Made by a program: the position numbers and the translations under genes
The notes under the pieces: model-generated
Databases searched by the model: none
What the model saw: only the letters and a program-made list of their open reading frames with translations
Told to the model about the DNA's origin: nothing
Shown here: one piece after another, positions 12,101-20,740 of the stretch
How the letters are laid out: every line of letters starts with the position of its first letter
Numbering within the stretch: the stretch's first letter is position 1
Assembly: GCA_949825065.1 (NCBI GenBank)
Contig: OX463848.1
Location: forward strand, 30,261,549-30,325,548
Length of the DNA stretch: 64,000 nt
Source: Odontocerum albicorne
Taxonomy: Eukaryota; Arthropoda; Insecta; Trichoptera; Odontoceridae
Direction: 5' to 3'

Positions 12101-15100
12101 ATGCCTTACCCCACCCGCCATATTCACCAGACCTAGCACCCTCCGATCACCACTTATTCTAATTACTACAGAATTTAACCCTGGAGGTCAGCTAAAATTA
12201 TCTGGAGTAGTTCTTCACCCAGAAAGATGCGAAGTTTTGGGAGGATGAAGTTTAAAGCTGGCTGAAAGATGTTAAAACAAAACGATAGAATAAAGTTACA
12301 TCTTAACATAAAAAAATTGCATTTGACACAAAAAGTGTGAAATTATTTTCCGGACAATTCAATATTATGAAACATACACGATACAACAATTTACCAACAT
12401 AATACAAGTACTCGTAATACAGTGTGGACGTAACATAATAATATAAAATTATATGAAGATATTTTCATGAGTTTTGTGTACGGTTGAAATACTCATAAAC
12501 ATACTCATACATCTGAAGACAGATCCCTGAGGTTATTTGAGGCATTTTTTTTTTTTTGGTAACAACTAATACCATAATTGATATTTAAGTAGTTTAGTAA
12601 ACCAATATTGCAATTTTCCTAGAATGAAATGAAGTAATATTCAATTTAAAGGTAGTTTACTAAGAAGACATTTGTATTTTTTCAGATACAGCTGAATTTG
12701 CTTTTTTAACAAATGATACATATAGTATAAAACAAATTTTAAAAATGGAGAATTTAATGTTGAGAGTGCTCTCCTTTGATTTAACATCTCCAACCACACA
12801 GACATTCATAGATGAATTTGCTGCTCAAACTAGTATATCACAAGAAACAATTCACATGTCTATGGTAAGTAAACAGGGTTTTCAACTTTCAAATACAAAT
12901 TCAAAGGACAATTTTAAATACTGCCGTTTAGAGAGCAAACTGTGGTCAAGGGCGCTCTAATTCGGGACTCGAAGCCATTAATATTAAACAAATCACATCT
13001 GGCAGCTATCATGTATAACGCTTCCTTTGCATATAGCACAACTTTGTGGGACTATTGCCATGCGGCAATCTCCTCCAACTAACCAGAGAGATGTTTATGA
13101 GGCCTTAAGTAAAAAACAGACTGAAAATCTTTTCTTTAATATAAAAAACTGGGTTATAGCGGGAATCGAACCCGCAACCTCTGATTTAGAAGACAGGTGT
13201 CTTACCAACTACGCCACAGAGGTTTTCAAACAAAATTTTACGATAGAAAACAATCATTTTATCAATATTTCATCAACAACAAAACAAATATACAGTGGAA
13301 ATGTGACTGGAAGGTGTGGTAGAAGAAGACCAAGGGAAGTATGGTTGGATCAAATTAATAGTATTTTGAAAGAAGGAAACATAGAAGTCAGAGAAATCGA
13401 AGGAGTTGTATAGGAAGGTATATGGATGTAGAAGAGACAAAAGATGAGTGATGTGATAGGAAAGTCTGGCACTCTTCTCTCTGCCTACCTCAACATGGAA
13501 ACGGCGTGATGGTATGTGTTTCATCAAGCTTGTATTGCAAAAAATCGAGAGATTGAGGAAAATTCTAGAGAAATTTCTTTGTATTTATTTTTTAGCAAAT
13601 CCAGTTTATCGTATTTCATTTTTGACATATATTTTGCTCTGTCTATGAGGCTCAATTCTGTAACCATAACTATATTTAAAGCCTTACCGACAGTAGGTAG
13701 TTTAAGAGGTAACTTAAGAAACATATTTCACTACAATTATTTGATTAACTCTATTTTCTTTTATTCTAGACAAAAAATAGCATGGTCTTAGAACGCTGCC
13801 TCCCATATGGGAATTTAAGGTTTCATTTTTAATGATGACCAAAAAATGAAACATTGTACCAGTCTTATTTTTCACATCATCATCATCAACCTATACATTT
13901 CATTAGGAACATAGAGATGCCCTAAAACACCTCCATCTAGGTCAATTCAATACTCCATGTTTTCCCACATTAAGCCGATACCATGAATCTCCCTATCATA
14001 ACACCAGTGTATAGTGTAGAATAGTTTGCGAACGATAAAACAGTGCTCATGGCCAGCTATGAGGTAATATCTTCAATATGTGGCCTTCCCACCCCCGGCA
14101 TTGCACCTTTACTATAGTGGTTGTTGCGGTGTCTAAAGATGAACTGTTTTATTTGCCAAGTAATTGTACTCTCTGACACCCACCATTCTCCTAAACCATC
14201 TGTTCTCAAAATTGAGAAATGTTGAGATTTAGAGCCATACAATAAAATAGGTAGGATGCAGATACCAAACAGCAAACACTTAGTATTTAAACTTAATGTT
14301 GAGGAGTCCCATGTTGTTTAAGGCTCTAAGCTCATTACAAGAACCCCATTCCAGTAATCAAAACACCCAAATACTTAAATTTATCAACTACATTCCCAGG
14401 CATGCCATTTATGCACAGAAGGTTGTCCTTATCAAGGGCATGAATCACTAGACATCAGCTCTGTCTTTCAGCTTTTATACGCAAACCAAAAAGGAGAAGA
14501 GTTCTTTAGGCTGTATGCTGTAAATAACCCACAGAAGCTCTCAACAATGCAAAATAATTGACATATTTTAAGTTGTACAGCTCCTTCACAATCCCATCAA
14601 CTGCCAACTTTTGCAGCATTAGGAGGCTTCTTATGCTTTCTATGGACTTTCTGAGTAGAACATCCTTAAGGATGATTAATATAATGGGAACCAAGCCCTG
14701 GCGAACTCCAGTAGTGATCCTGAATCCTTATCATCTGAGACAAGACCTTTTCTGGCAAGATAAGTAATGTGATCCCGCAGTAGATTCCATACGTGAGAGG
14801 GGTTACCTTTCTTATGATGAAATGAAATCGGTGACAATGTATCCATTTCTTAGTGTATTTTTTCATAAATAAAGAAGTTTTATGTATTACATATTAGTAA
14901 TCAATAATATTTATTTTGTTGTAGTATGTAAGTGAATTGTGCTTAGTAGAAAGTGTAAGATATACTAAGTATCTCCCATCTCTAATAGCTGCTTCATGTT
15001 TGGCTGTCTCAAGATATACTTTGAATGAAGACATCTGGCCATTAGAGTAAGTTTTTTCTTTTTACATATATTTTCCATGAAATACTGTTCATTGTCTGTT

Positions 15101-15946
15101 ATCGAAAAGCAGCAGTTCAGTTCAGTTCCATTCCACTACCACCCGCGCTGGTATGGGGGACAAAATAAGTCCATATTCAGCACGATCAACACTAAAAGAT
15201 CGAAATCTTCTTTATTTATTATGAACGCTTTGTCACTTAGAGATAAAGAAGAAACTGCCTAAAGGAATTCCTGCCGGAGTATGAAGATATTAGTAGTTAT
15301 AACAGACTACGTTCTGATGCCACGAGAAGAACTCACAGCGTAGTTAATATGCAGCTTATAAAACGGCACAAGACCTGGAGTTCAAACAGTTCAGCAACTT
15401 GCCAGTTACTTTTGCAGAAACTGTCTTTTGACACCACTAAATTGGTGTAGCAAAATGTTCCGAAGATGTTAATCTGCTAAAACATCAGAGGCAGTTTTGT
15501 TAATGCCAATAGTTTAGTAACGTAATATACTTTTTATTCATTGATGACGTTCCAATTTTGATATTTTTATACGTTATTCACTCTGATTGAATTCATTGGT
15601 GCTGCACATTACTAAATAAATTAAGTCATCTAATTATTATTATTATTATATGGTCCCTATACCTTAATGAGTGTCTTTAACCCCTTTCATACTTCATAAA
15701 TTATTAAGTTGGCTTCAAGTTAGTTTCAAATATAATTTTCATACACATTCTTTTTTCTTACATTTCAGACTTGAAGATATGAGTGGATACACATTAACAG
15801 AATTATTTCCACTGATCAAACAACTTCACAATCTGTACAAAGAAGCAGCCGACAAGAATCTACAAGCAGTGCGAATCAAATATAGTAGGGGATCATTAGG
15901 ATCTGTCTCTGACATCCCTCCAAAGATGTGGTATGATGAATGTTGA
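2908..15946 (+). CDS. CycA: Cyclin A, complete, seven coding exons
   Basis: Cyclin A binds and activates CDK1/CDK2 in S phase and G2/M and is destroyed by the APC/C. Seven exons join in frame to 412 codons plus stop: 2908-3108, 5762-6040, 7138-7341, 9551-9626, 12686-12864, 14925-15046 and 15769-15946. All introns are GT-AG. Residues 44-52 (RTVLGHLTN) are a canonical destruction box. The N-terminal cyclin box carries MRCILVDWL (190-198), the MRAIL hydrophobic patch with Ala changed to Cys. It is followed by TLYLAVSYIDRFLSKMSV and LVGVAAMMIASKYEEVYPP. The C-terminal cyclin fold spans roughly residues 254-400. Length is near the family norm. Introns hold a foldback MITE, mariner, SINE, hAT MITE and LINE fragments, none of which disrupts an exon. 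A possible polyadenylation signal (AATAAA) lies near 16502-16508. Confidence 0.93.
3624..3865. mobile_element. Foldback MITE, copy 1 (CycA intron 1)
   Basis: A 242-bp near-complete palindrome. It starts TACAGTACCCGGCGGTAAGT and ends with the reverse complement, with arms of about 100 bp around a short centre. The outermost bases are TA on each side, consistent with a TA target site. A second copy in the same arrangement lies at 43603-43837. No coding capacity. Confidence 0.85.
3866..5761 (+). other. CycA intron 1, remainder
   Basis: AT-rich DNA without a recognisable element. An open frame at 5405-5761 (beginning MYNPRYYLKEPD) runs into exon 2 in phase. It has no similarity I recognise and is most likely chance or decayed repeat. 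Confidence 0.4.
5762..6040 (+). CDS. CycA: CycA exon 2 (residues 68-160)
   Basis: The acceptor is a T-run followed by GCAG at 5761; the donor AAG|GTAAAA is at 6041. It encodes the weakly conserved linker before the cyclin box and ends YYTKELYRK in phase 0. An ORF continues upstream in the same frame to 5405, but that part has no cyclin similarity and sits behind a good acceptor, so I treat it as intron. Confidence 0.85.
6115..6290 (+). pseudogene. Non-LTR reverse transcriptase fragment (CycA intron 2)
   Basis: Translates in part as AGVIQGEILLSLFQTIFLNS. This fits the RT block G-V-x-Q-G-x-x-L-S-x-L-F of non-LTR elements. It is short, isolated and weakly supported. The rest of intron 2 (6291-7137) shows nothing recognisable. 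Confidence 0.4.
7138..7341 (+). CDS. CycA: CycA exon 3 (residues 161-228, start of cyclin box)
   Basis: Encodes DIHCYLLEAENKHRP, MRCILVDWL and LAVSYIDRFLSKMSV. The acceptor is CAG|GAT and the donor GTG|GTGAGA, phase 0 at both ends. Met190, Ile193, Leu194 and Trp197 of the substrate-docking patch are present. Confidence 0.93.
7550..8985 (-). mobile_element. mariner element A, irritans-like, split by a SINE (CycA intron 3)
   Basis: Terminal repeats (left ACACATCGATCAATAAGTCC) are flanked by TA at 7548-7549 and 8986-8987. The minus-strand transposase reads from about 8840 through [37 protein letters not shown] and [14 protein letters not shown], then breaks at the SINE. It resumes at 7972 with KKKKVLIHQDNAPCHKS and LLPHPPYYPDLAPSNYWLF. 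The last catalytic Asp (APSD in the sister copy) is Asn here, and a frameshift follows. The element is inactive. Its sister copy is at 28973-30247. Confidence 0.93.
8021..8170 (-). repeat. tRNA-derived SINE, 5'-truncated, inside mariner A
   Basis: On the minus strand it runs from GGTTGCGGGTTCAATCCCCG (the T-arm/box B part of a tRNA-like head) to a tail ending CAATAAACCCGCCAGGTT plus an A-run. The mariner sequence is continuous on either side when compared with the uninterrupted copy near 29437-29455, so the limits are well defined. The flanks suggest a short duplication (CCTTTT-like). Related copies: 13040-13222 (full length) and 38030-38135 (decayed). Confidence 0.88.
8986..9550 (+). other. 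CycA intron 3, remainder
   Basis: AT-rich, no ORF or repeat recognised apart from the preceding mariner. Confidence 0.4.
9551..9626 (+). CDS. CycA: CycA exon 4 (cyclin box core)
   Basis: A 76-nt exon encoding VRAKLQLVGVAAMMIASKYE and EVYPP. The acceptor TTATAG|GTT and donor CAG|GTAATG are clear. It leaves one base of an Asp codon completed by exon 5. Confidence 0.93.
9745..9985. repeat. Imperfect tandem repeat, GC-rich, in CycA intron 4
   Basis: Two imperfect units of about 130 bp share TCTCCGACTC, GGGAGAATC, TTTCTACTCTC and CTACGCGCAT. A partial third unit repeats ATACATCATAGACA and GCTACGCGCAT. It is clearly richer in GC and CpG than the intron around it. It directly precedes the ORF at 10090. 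Confidence 0.65.
10090..10299 (+). CDS. Small basic ORF of unknown function inside CycA intron 4
   Basis: A 69-codon frame beginning MEKKTSTDRVRAFREWKKAN (the open frame extends upstream to an earlier ATG at 10015). It is rich in Lys/Arg, with STDRVRAFREWKK and STLERSRENRARQR resembling each other, and ends FFLGV. An AATAAA followed by an A-run lies 20-30 bases after the stop. I do not recognise the family. Short basic repeats of this kind occur at the N-termini of some mobile-element proteins. It is sense-oriented within Cyclin A, surrounded by a GC-rich island, and probably belongs to an inserted element rather than a host gene. Confidence 0.4.
   Translation: MEKKTSTDRVRAFREWKKANKPPRKVPTSTLERSRENRARQRVLKKHGTFQRHQINTLDESIHNFFLGV
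11066..11620. mobile_element. hAT-type MITE (CycA intron 4)
   Basis: The left end is CAAGAGTTTCCAAAC and the right end is the reverse complement of CAAGAATTCCCAAAG, giving imperfect hAT-like terminal repeats. Flanking octamers CTCAAATA (11058-11065) and CTCTAATA (11621-11628) differ at one base and are an aged 8-bp target duplication. Subterminal GACCCC motifs recur near both ends. 555 bp, noncoding. Confidence 0.82.
11730..12290 (+). pseudogene. Highly decayed mariner transposase fragment (CycA intron 4)
   Basis: Scattered frames recall mariner motifs: SDEKWIVDNNVEQNR (catalytic region), then further along sequence derivable from [17 protein letters not shown], with a frameshift between. 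No terminal repeats found. It is much older than the other mariners in the window. Confidence 0.6.
12686..12864 (+). CDS. CycA: CycA exon 5
   Basis: Encodes TAEFAFLTNDTYSIKQILKM, then ENLMLRVLSFDLTSPT, the typical junction of the two cyclin folds. The acceptor is TTTTTCAG and the donor ATG|GTAAGT. Confidence 0.93.
13040..13222 (-). repeat. tRNA-derived SINE, full length (CycA intron 5)
   Basis: The minus-strand head 13222-13150 looks like a tRNA. It has the A-box TGGCGTAGTTGG, an anticodon loop CTTCTAA (TCT, arginine-like) and a T-arm GCGGGTTCGATTCCCGC. The two acceptor halves (CCTCTGT and TATAACC) do not pair, so this is a SINE head and not a functional tRNA gene. The body and tail match the copy at 8021-8170 and end near GGCAATAGTCCC. 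Confidence 0.87.
13278..13525 (+). mobile_element. Non-LTR retroelement 3' fragment (family L1w), copy 1
   Basis: Encodes the C-terminal motif GRRRPREVWLDQINSILKEG, then remnants of RRYMDVEE and a Ser-Ala-Tyr end, finishing with the family's 3' signature GAAACGGCGTGATG. Related copies at 30945, 32880, 40560, 50543, 59095 and 62060 ("L1w" is my label for this window only). Confidence 0.8.
13860..14870 (-). pseudogene. Decayed non-LTR reverse transcriptase domain (CycA intron 5)
   Basis: Minus-strand pieces include VLLRKSIESIRSLLMLQKLA, VDGIVKELYNLKYVNYFALL (where YVNY replaces the catalytic Y-A-D-D) and VDKFKYLGVLIT. The stretch RKSIESIRSLLMLQKLAVDG aligns with RKSIKGMRGLPMAQKLAING in the copy at 40560. 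It therefore belongs to the same retroelement family as the C-terminal fragments. Many stops and frameshifts. Confidence 0.65.
14925..15046 (+). CDS. CycA: CycA exon 6
   Basis: Encodes YVSELCLVESVRYTKYLPSL and IAASCLAVSRYTLNEDIWPL, part of the C-terminal cyclin fold. The acceptor is GTTGTAG and the donor GA|GTAAGT. It leaves two bases of a Glu codon. Confidence 0.92.
15105..15385 (+). repeat. Unclassified dispersed repeat, copy 1 (CycA intron 6)
   Basis: About 280 bp aligned in the same orientation with 30272-30560. Shared landmarks: CAGTTCAGTTC, GGACAAAATAAGT/GGTCAAAATAAGT, AAAGAAGAAACTGCC/AAAGAAAGAACTGCC and ATAACAGACTA/ATAACAGACCTA. No coding potential or terminal repeats seen, and the class is unknown. 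Confidence 0.7.
15769..15946 (+). CDS. CycA: CycA exon 7 (C-terminus and stop)
   Basis: The acceptor is CATTTCAG. It encodes LEDMSGYTLTELFPLIKQLH, continues to VRIKYSRG and ends PPKMWYDEC with stop TGA at 15944-15946. Confidence 0.92.
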
Positions 15947-18008
15947 AATATCTTACAAGAATATCTTCACATAATGTAAATCCAGTGTTTTAAAGCAACT
16001 CACTTTGTTTAAGAGTAGCTGTAAAAGCGTCGATACTACTGTTTGCATAAAATTCTTGAGCAGCATGCTACTTTACATTAAAAATAGCTGTAACAGTGCT
16101 ACTTTATCTACGTAGCTTTCACAACACTGGGGAAATCACTGATTAAAGTTATGATAGACAGTATAAGGATTTTTCTATTCCATCTTCTCTAAAAACAATG
16201 TTGCCTTTGTTTTGTAACCAAACATATTCTGTAAATTATCAATTAAATTATTCAATTTTAACCATTCAGTCTTCACATTTTGTCATAGCATTAAAACATT
16301 TTTTTAATCTGGTTCGATTAAAATATTTGCATGTTAATAATGAAAATTTTCTAGAAAAAATAGAGTTTTTAAGATTTTTTATTTCATGATTTTTTTATTT
16401 GACAAAATGCTTTTCAAAATTTAGAATTTTGTTACTCATAAATGCTTTATGGAACCAATAATTATGGTTGGTTAAAAATATGTTAGTGGGAATGTACAAG
16501 GCAATAAAACGTACTATAAAATTATGGACATTTAGTAAAATTCAGCATAAATTAATCAATTAAATAAAAAAATGTGTATACAACAAGTAAGTAAAACTGA
16601 ACAACAGATGCAATCTTTGCAAAGGCATTTATTATTATAGTATTTTTTATACCTGTTTTAACTTTGAAATTCTGTCGTACTGTAGTGACTGTCTGATGTG
16701 GTAATATTAAAATTTTATTTTACATATTTTACCACAAACCATTTTCCTTTCTTCAACTTTGTATAATATGGAAGAACTTGGAATAATCTTTGCAGAAAGA
16801 GACATGACTTAATGTTTACCTTAGATCTAAAAGATTACGAGCCTTATGAGTCAATATGTTGATAACAGAATGTTATCATCTGCTTGCATGACTGTGTGAA
16901 GGGAAAATTGTTTAAATTAAAGACAAAACAAATATTTTTGGATCTGATCACTATCACCTATCAATCTTTTTTTTTCTAATAACTCTGTTGGCTATTAATT
17001 TTTTTTTTAAAGAAATAGATCTCTCTAAATAAAATAAACACTCAAGAAAATAATCAATTTTTAATATACTTGATCTTCACCTTGAAATGGGGCGCTAAAA
17101 TCCAAGCATTGAGTTTATTATAAATGATTAGAAATTATTTTAAAACTACAATTTTATTTGTTTGTGATGTAAAAAATTTATAAGAATTTATATAAAACAA
17201 TGCCGATTTTTTTATTTCATTGTAGATATCAAAGAATAAAACAAAAACATTAAAAAACACATTTTAATGTAATTGCTCTAAATGATTCGTGCATATTTAA
17301 AAAGATTTATTTTTTTATTAAGTTTTATTTTTCTAATTTATTAATATATGATAGGTAACCACTAAAAATATTGTGATTATTATTTATATTTGTACAATTT
17401 TCATAATGTAAATAATTTAATATATCAAATTTATAAGAATTTTATGACAATATTTATATCGTATTTATTTTGAGGGTTAATCAAAATTTTAACAAGATCG
17501 AAGCCTCCCATTGTTATTTACGGTAAATGCATGAAAAAAGAAGGAAATTTAAAAATTTACCTTTACAAAAAAGTTTTAATGATGTAAATATTTTTTTAAT
17601 ATATGTTATAAGAAATAACTAGAAATTTCTTATTCTGTGATTTTGACCAGTCAAAATTGTAAATAAAAGAAAGATGACTGACCAAAACATCAGTCAAAAA
17701 ATTCTGACTAGTGTTTTTTTAGAACAACAATATGTTCAAACTTTTGGAATAAATATGATTACGAATGTTATATTATAATGTAGGATAACGAGAAATTGTT
17801 ATTAAAAATAAATAAAAAAGCTATAATTCTTGTTTATCTTGGATTATTTTCCTTTTACTTATTTCATAAAATTTTCTTTTACTGTACTAAGTTGAAAAGA
17901 AAAATACCCCATGCAAACAAAACAATGACTATACAAGCCTGTTAATTTATTTATCTACAGTACACCAACTTAGCCAAATTGGTGATTCAGAGATATTGAA
18001 GTGTGATT

Positions 18009-18068
18009 GAGAGACAACATTGTCTTTGGCCCCATTGATCAATAGGGCCAAAAACAATGTTGTCTCCC
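18009..18068. repeat. 60-bp near-perfect palindrome
   Basis: Arms of 25 bp (GAGACAACATTGTCTTTGGC against GCCAAAAACAATGTTGTCTC) surround the self-complementary centre ATTGATCAAT. A transcript would form a strong hairpin. No surrounding ORF or element identified. Confidence 0.85.
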
Positions 18069-18324
18069 GGTTGATGCCGAAAATGGTTTGGAACTACATT
18101 AAGCATGGAATTAATTCGTAATCTCATCTTTATTCAATCACCTTTTCATCTTTATTAACCGCTTTTGCCTCATCAAATTCTATCAGTGTTAAAACTAATA
18201 AAATCACAATTTATACAGTGTCGTTTAGAGAGATTATTCTCCTTAAGGTATCAAAAATAAAATAAACTAAATATAATAACCTTCATAACGAGATCAGACA
18301 TGAAAAAAACCCAGAAAATAAAGA

Positions 18325-18513
18325 CTAGTCTAGCTGCATAAGTTTTTCCATCGCATGCCTCTTGAATCCGGTCGCACCATCATTAAATATATCAATAACA
18401 CCGATACTAATGTGGACAACGTTTTCTTCGAGACATGGAATTATGTAAGATGGCCAATAAACGGGTGAGGAAATATAGATACTGCTCTTAAGTTGCCTGG
18501 TTTTTGATAGCAT
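18325..18513 (-). CDS. Unidentified 62-aa ORF
   Basis: The open frame ends HAMEKLMQLD and includes SSIYISSPVYWPSYIIPCLE and VVHISIGVIDIFNDG. Its composition looks more protein-like than neighbouring frames, and the upstream sequence stays open for a few codons. I recognise no family and find no convincing splice acceptor. It may be an exon remnant, a repeat-derived piece or chance. Confidence 0.2.
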   Translation of the reverse strand: MLSKTRQLKSSIYISSPVYWPSYIIPCLEENVVHISIGVIDIFNDGATGFKRHAMEKLMQLD

Positions 18514-20666
18514 GCAGAATTTAAAGCAATAATAATATTAATACTTTTATATCTGCCATTTTCAGTTACCCAACTTTACCTATTCTCTGCTTATGGCCTC
18601 TTCTGTAAGTTTTAACCTATTAATATGCTGTTAAAAGTAAAAATTCACATACAAAAATAAAATCATTTATTATTTTTTTTCAAAAATATATTTTAATAAG
18701 CTAAAAACATTTTATAAAATGTAATCCTTATAAAAACATTCATTTAAAATTTCAAGACCTCAATATCACAGGAAATTCAAACTTTATGTTGTCAGAAAGT
18801 ACATCTAAAAAGGAATTTATTATTTCAAATATGATTTTTGGCAGCATCCTATGAACAATTGAGATCATACATACAATAGCTAAAAAACTTTTCTCTATTT
18901 TAAATTATAATAAAATCGAAATAAAAAAATACTTATAGTACAATAGCAAAAGATGAAAATATCAAAATAAATTATGTAATAAAATATCTTCAATGTGAAC
19001 TAAGTTTCTTACATATGATTTAAATTTTGTGCCTGGTTTGGTACTAATGATTTAGAGAGTCGGCTCTCTTTTGAGCTTCTAACAGAAGAAAACATTTAGT
19101 AATCTTCAATGTATAATATAAAGCAAATAGAAATTTATAGAAAGTCAATCTTATCTCAACAAAAAAAACAAAAACTTATGAATGAACGCAAAAAACATAT
19201 TCTAACATTTGTTCGAAATTTCCAGTTTTTTAATATGTTAAAAAATTTAAGTTATGAACAAAAAATAAATCAGGGTTTCTATTTAGAAATGAACAGTGTT
19301 ATACAATAATCATTGTGCCATAATAGTTTTCTGTAATTTAAATTTTAAGTAAAAATCTGCTTACACTGTGCCTAACTGAACTATCAAATGCGATTACAAT
19401 CTACTATCAGTGTAGTAAAAAGAAGTATAGAAATTTATATTTAATGATTCAATTGAGAAAGAATATGTTTAAAAACAGGATAAATGAATAAATTTTTGAA
19501 ACTTTTATGTTTCTTTTATGACAGTATAAACAGTAAAGAGCGCTTGGAAATCGTGGGAAGATATATTAAATATATTGTAATTTGTTTTATCAAACACTGT
19601 TCATTCCACTTTTTGTAACGGTATAACCCTACCAGTTTCAAGGCTTTCCCCTCATCATCAGGGAGCACAAACAAGACTGAATTTTGTTCGACCTGGTATC
19701 GACATACACGCTTCGAACGGTAAATATTCGGGTTGGGGACTGTGACTGGAGGGAGGAAACCTCAGCGAGCAGTGGCGAGATTCTTGGAATATATGTATGT
19801 GTTGGCCAGATGTTCACCCCGATGCACTGACTTAGAAATTTCTAGGGCCTCTAATCTGTCCAATTTATTTACATTATTACTACTGACATTACTGAGATGT
19901 AAAAATTTGGCATCATCGATAGAATTGCTTCAGCAATTCTAGAATTGCTTTAGAATTGCTGCAACTGTTAACAACATTATTCTAGAAAGACATCCCAATG
20001 AGTACCAACCATTTAATATTATCAAACGACTTCAAATCACACCTTGGCTATAATTTATAGTCTGATCTTAACACTAAAGCCTAAATCTTAAATATTTTTT
20101 TCTAAAAAAAGTGTATTTTAAGTTAAATTTCATACGAATTTGACAGTTTCCTTTAATAAGGGTGTTACGTGGTTTCAATACCTCACTTTAAAATTTGGAA
20201 CATATAAGGTCTGACTCTGAATACAAATCATGTAATTTTAAGGTGAGAAATATTGTATTCAGGCCGGGCTACGAAATTAGATAAAACTCATTGTGGTGAA
20301 TAACTGATTATTGTGTAACACCAAACAATTATAAATTTATCAGATAAAAAGTTAGAAATTATGAAATGTGTTAATTTATGATGGAGAACAAAAGTCTACA
20401 CACTGATGTAATTCTAGTGATATTCATAAATTGATCAGTTGCTTAATTAATACAAAGTATCATCAATAGCATAATTGAATATGTGGAGATAAAATCAGAA
20501 AATCTAAAATATAATAATTTCACTATCATTTGGAAGCTTTGCCATTCTTCAGTCATGTGGATTCTCTACGCCTTAAGTGTGATCAACACCCACTTGTGGA
20601 TTGTTTTCATTTTCAAAATGGAGTCATGTCGGCTTGTACAATTGTGCATATATTTACTGTGAAGGC

Positions 20667-20740
20667 GCCATGACCCATTAGTTAGCATTCTTGCTTAGCA
20701 TCCAGGAGTCCAGGATTCAATTCACCAATAGGTTTTTATT
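20667..20740 (+). repeat. tRNA-like SINE remnant (second family)
   Basis: A D-arm-like TTAGTTAGCATTCTTGC is followed 19 bases later by a box-B-like CAGGATTCAATTC. A similar stretch lies at 23735-23795, suggesting a dispersed tRNA-derived repeat and not a tRNA gene. No acceptor-stem pairing. Confidence 0.5.

Noticed and set aside
13150..13222. A possible tRNA-Arg(TCT) gene on the minus strand
   Set aside because: The anticodon and T arms look right, but the acceptor halves do not pair and the same head is attached to a repeated SINE body and tail.
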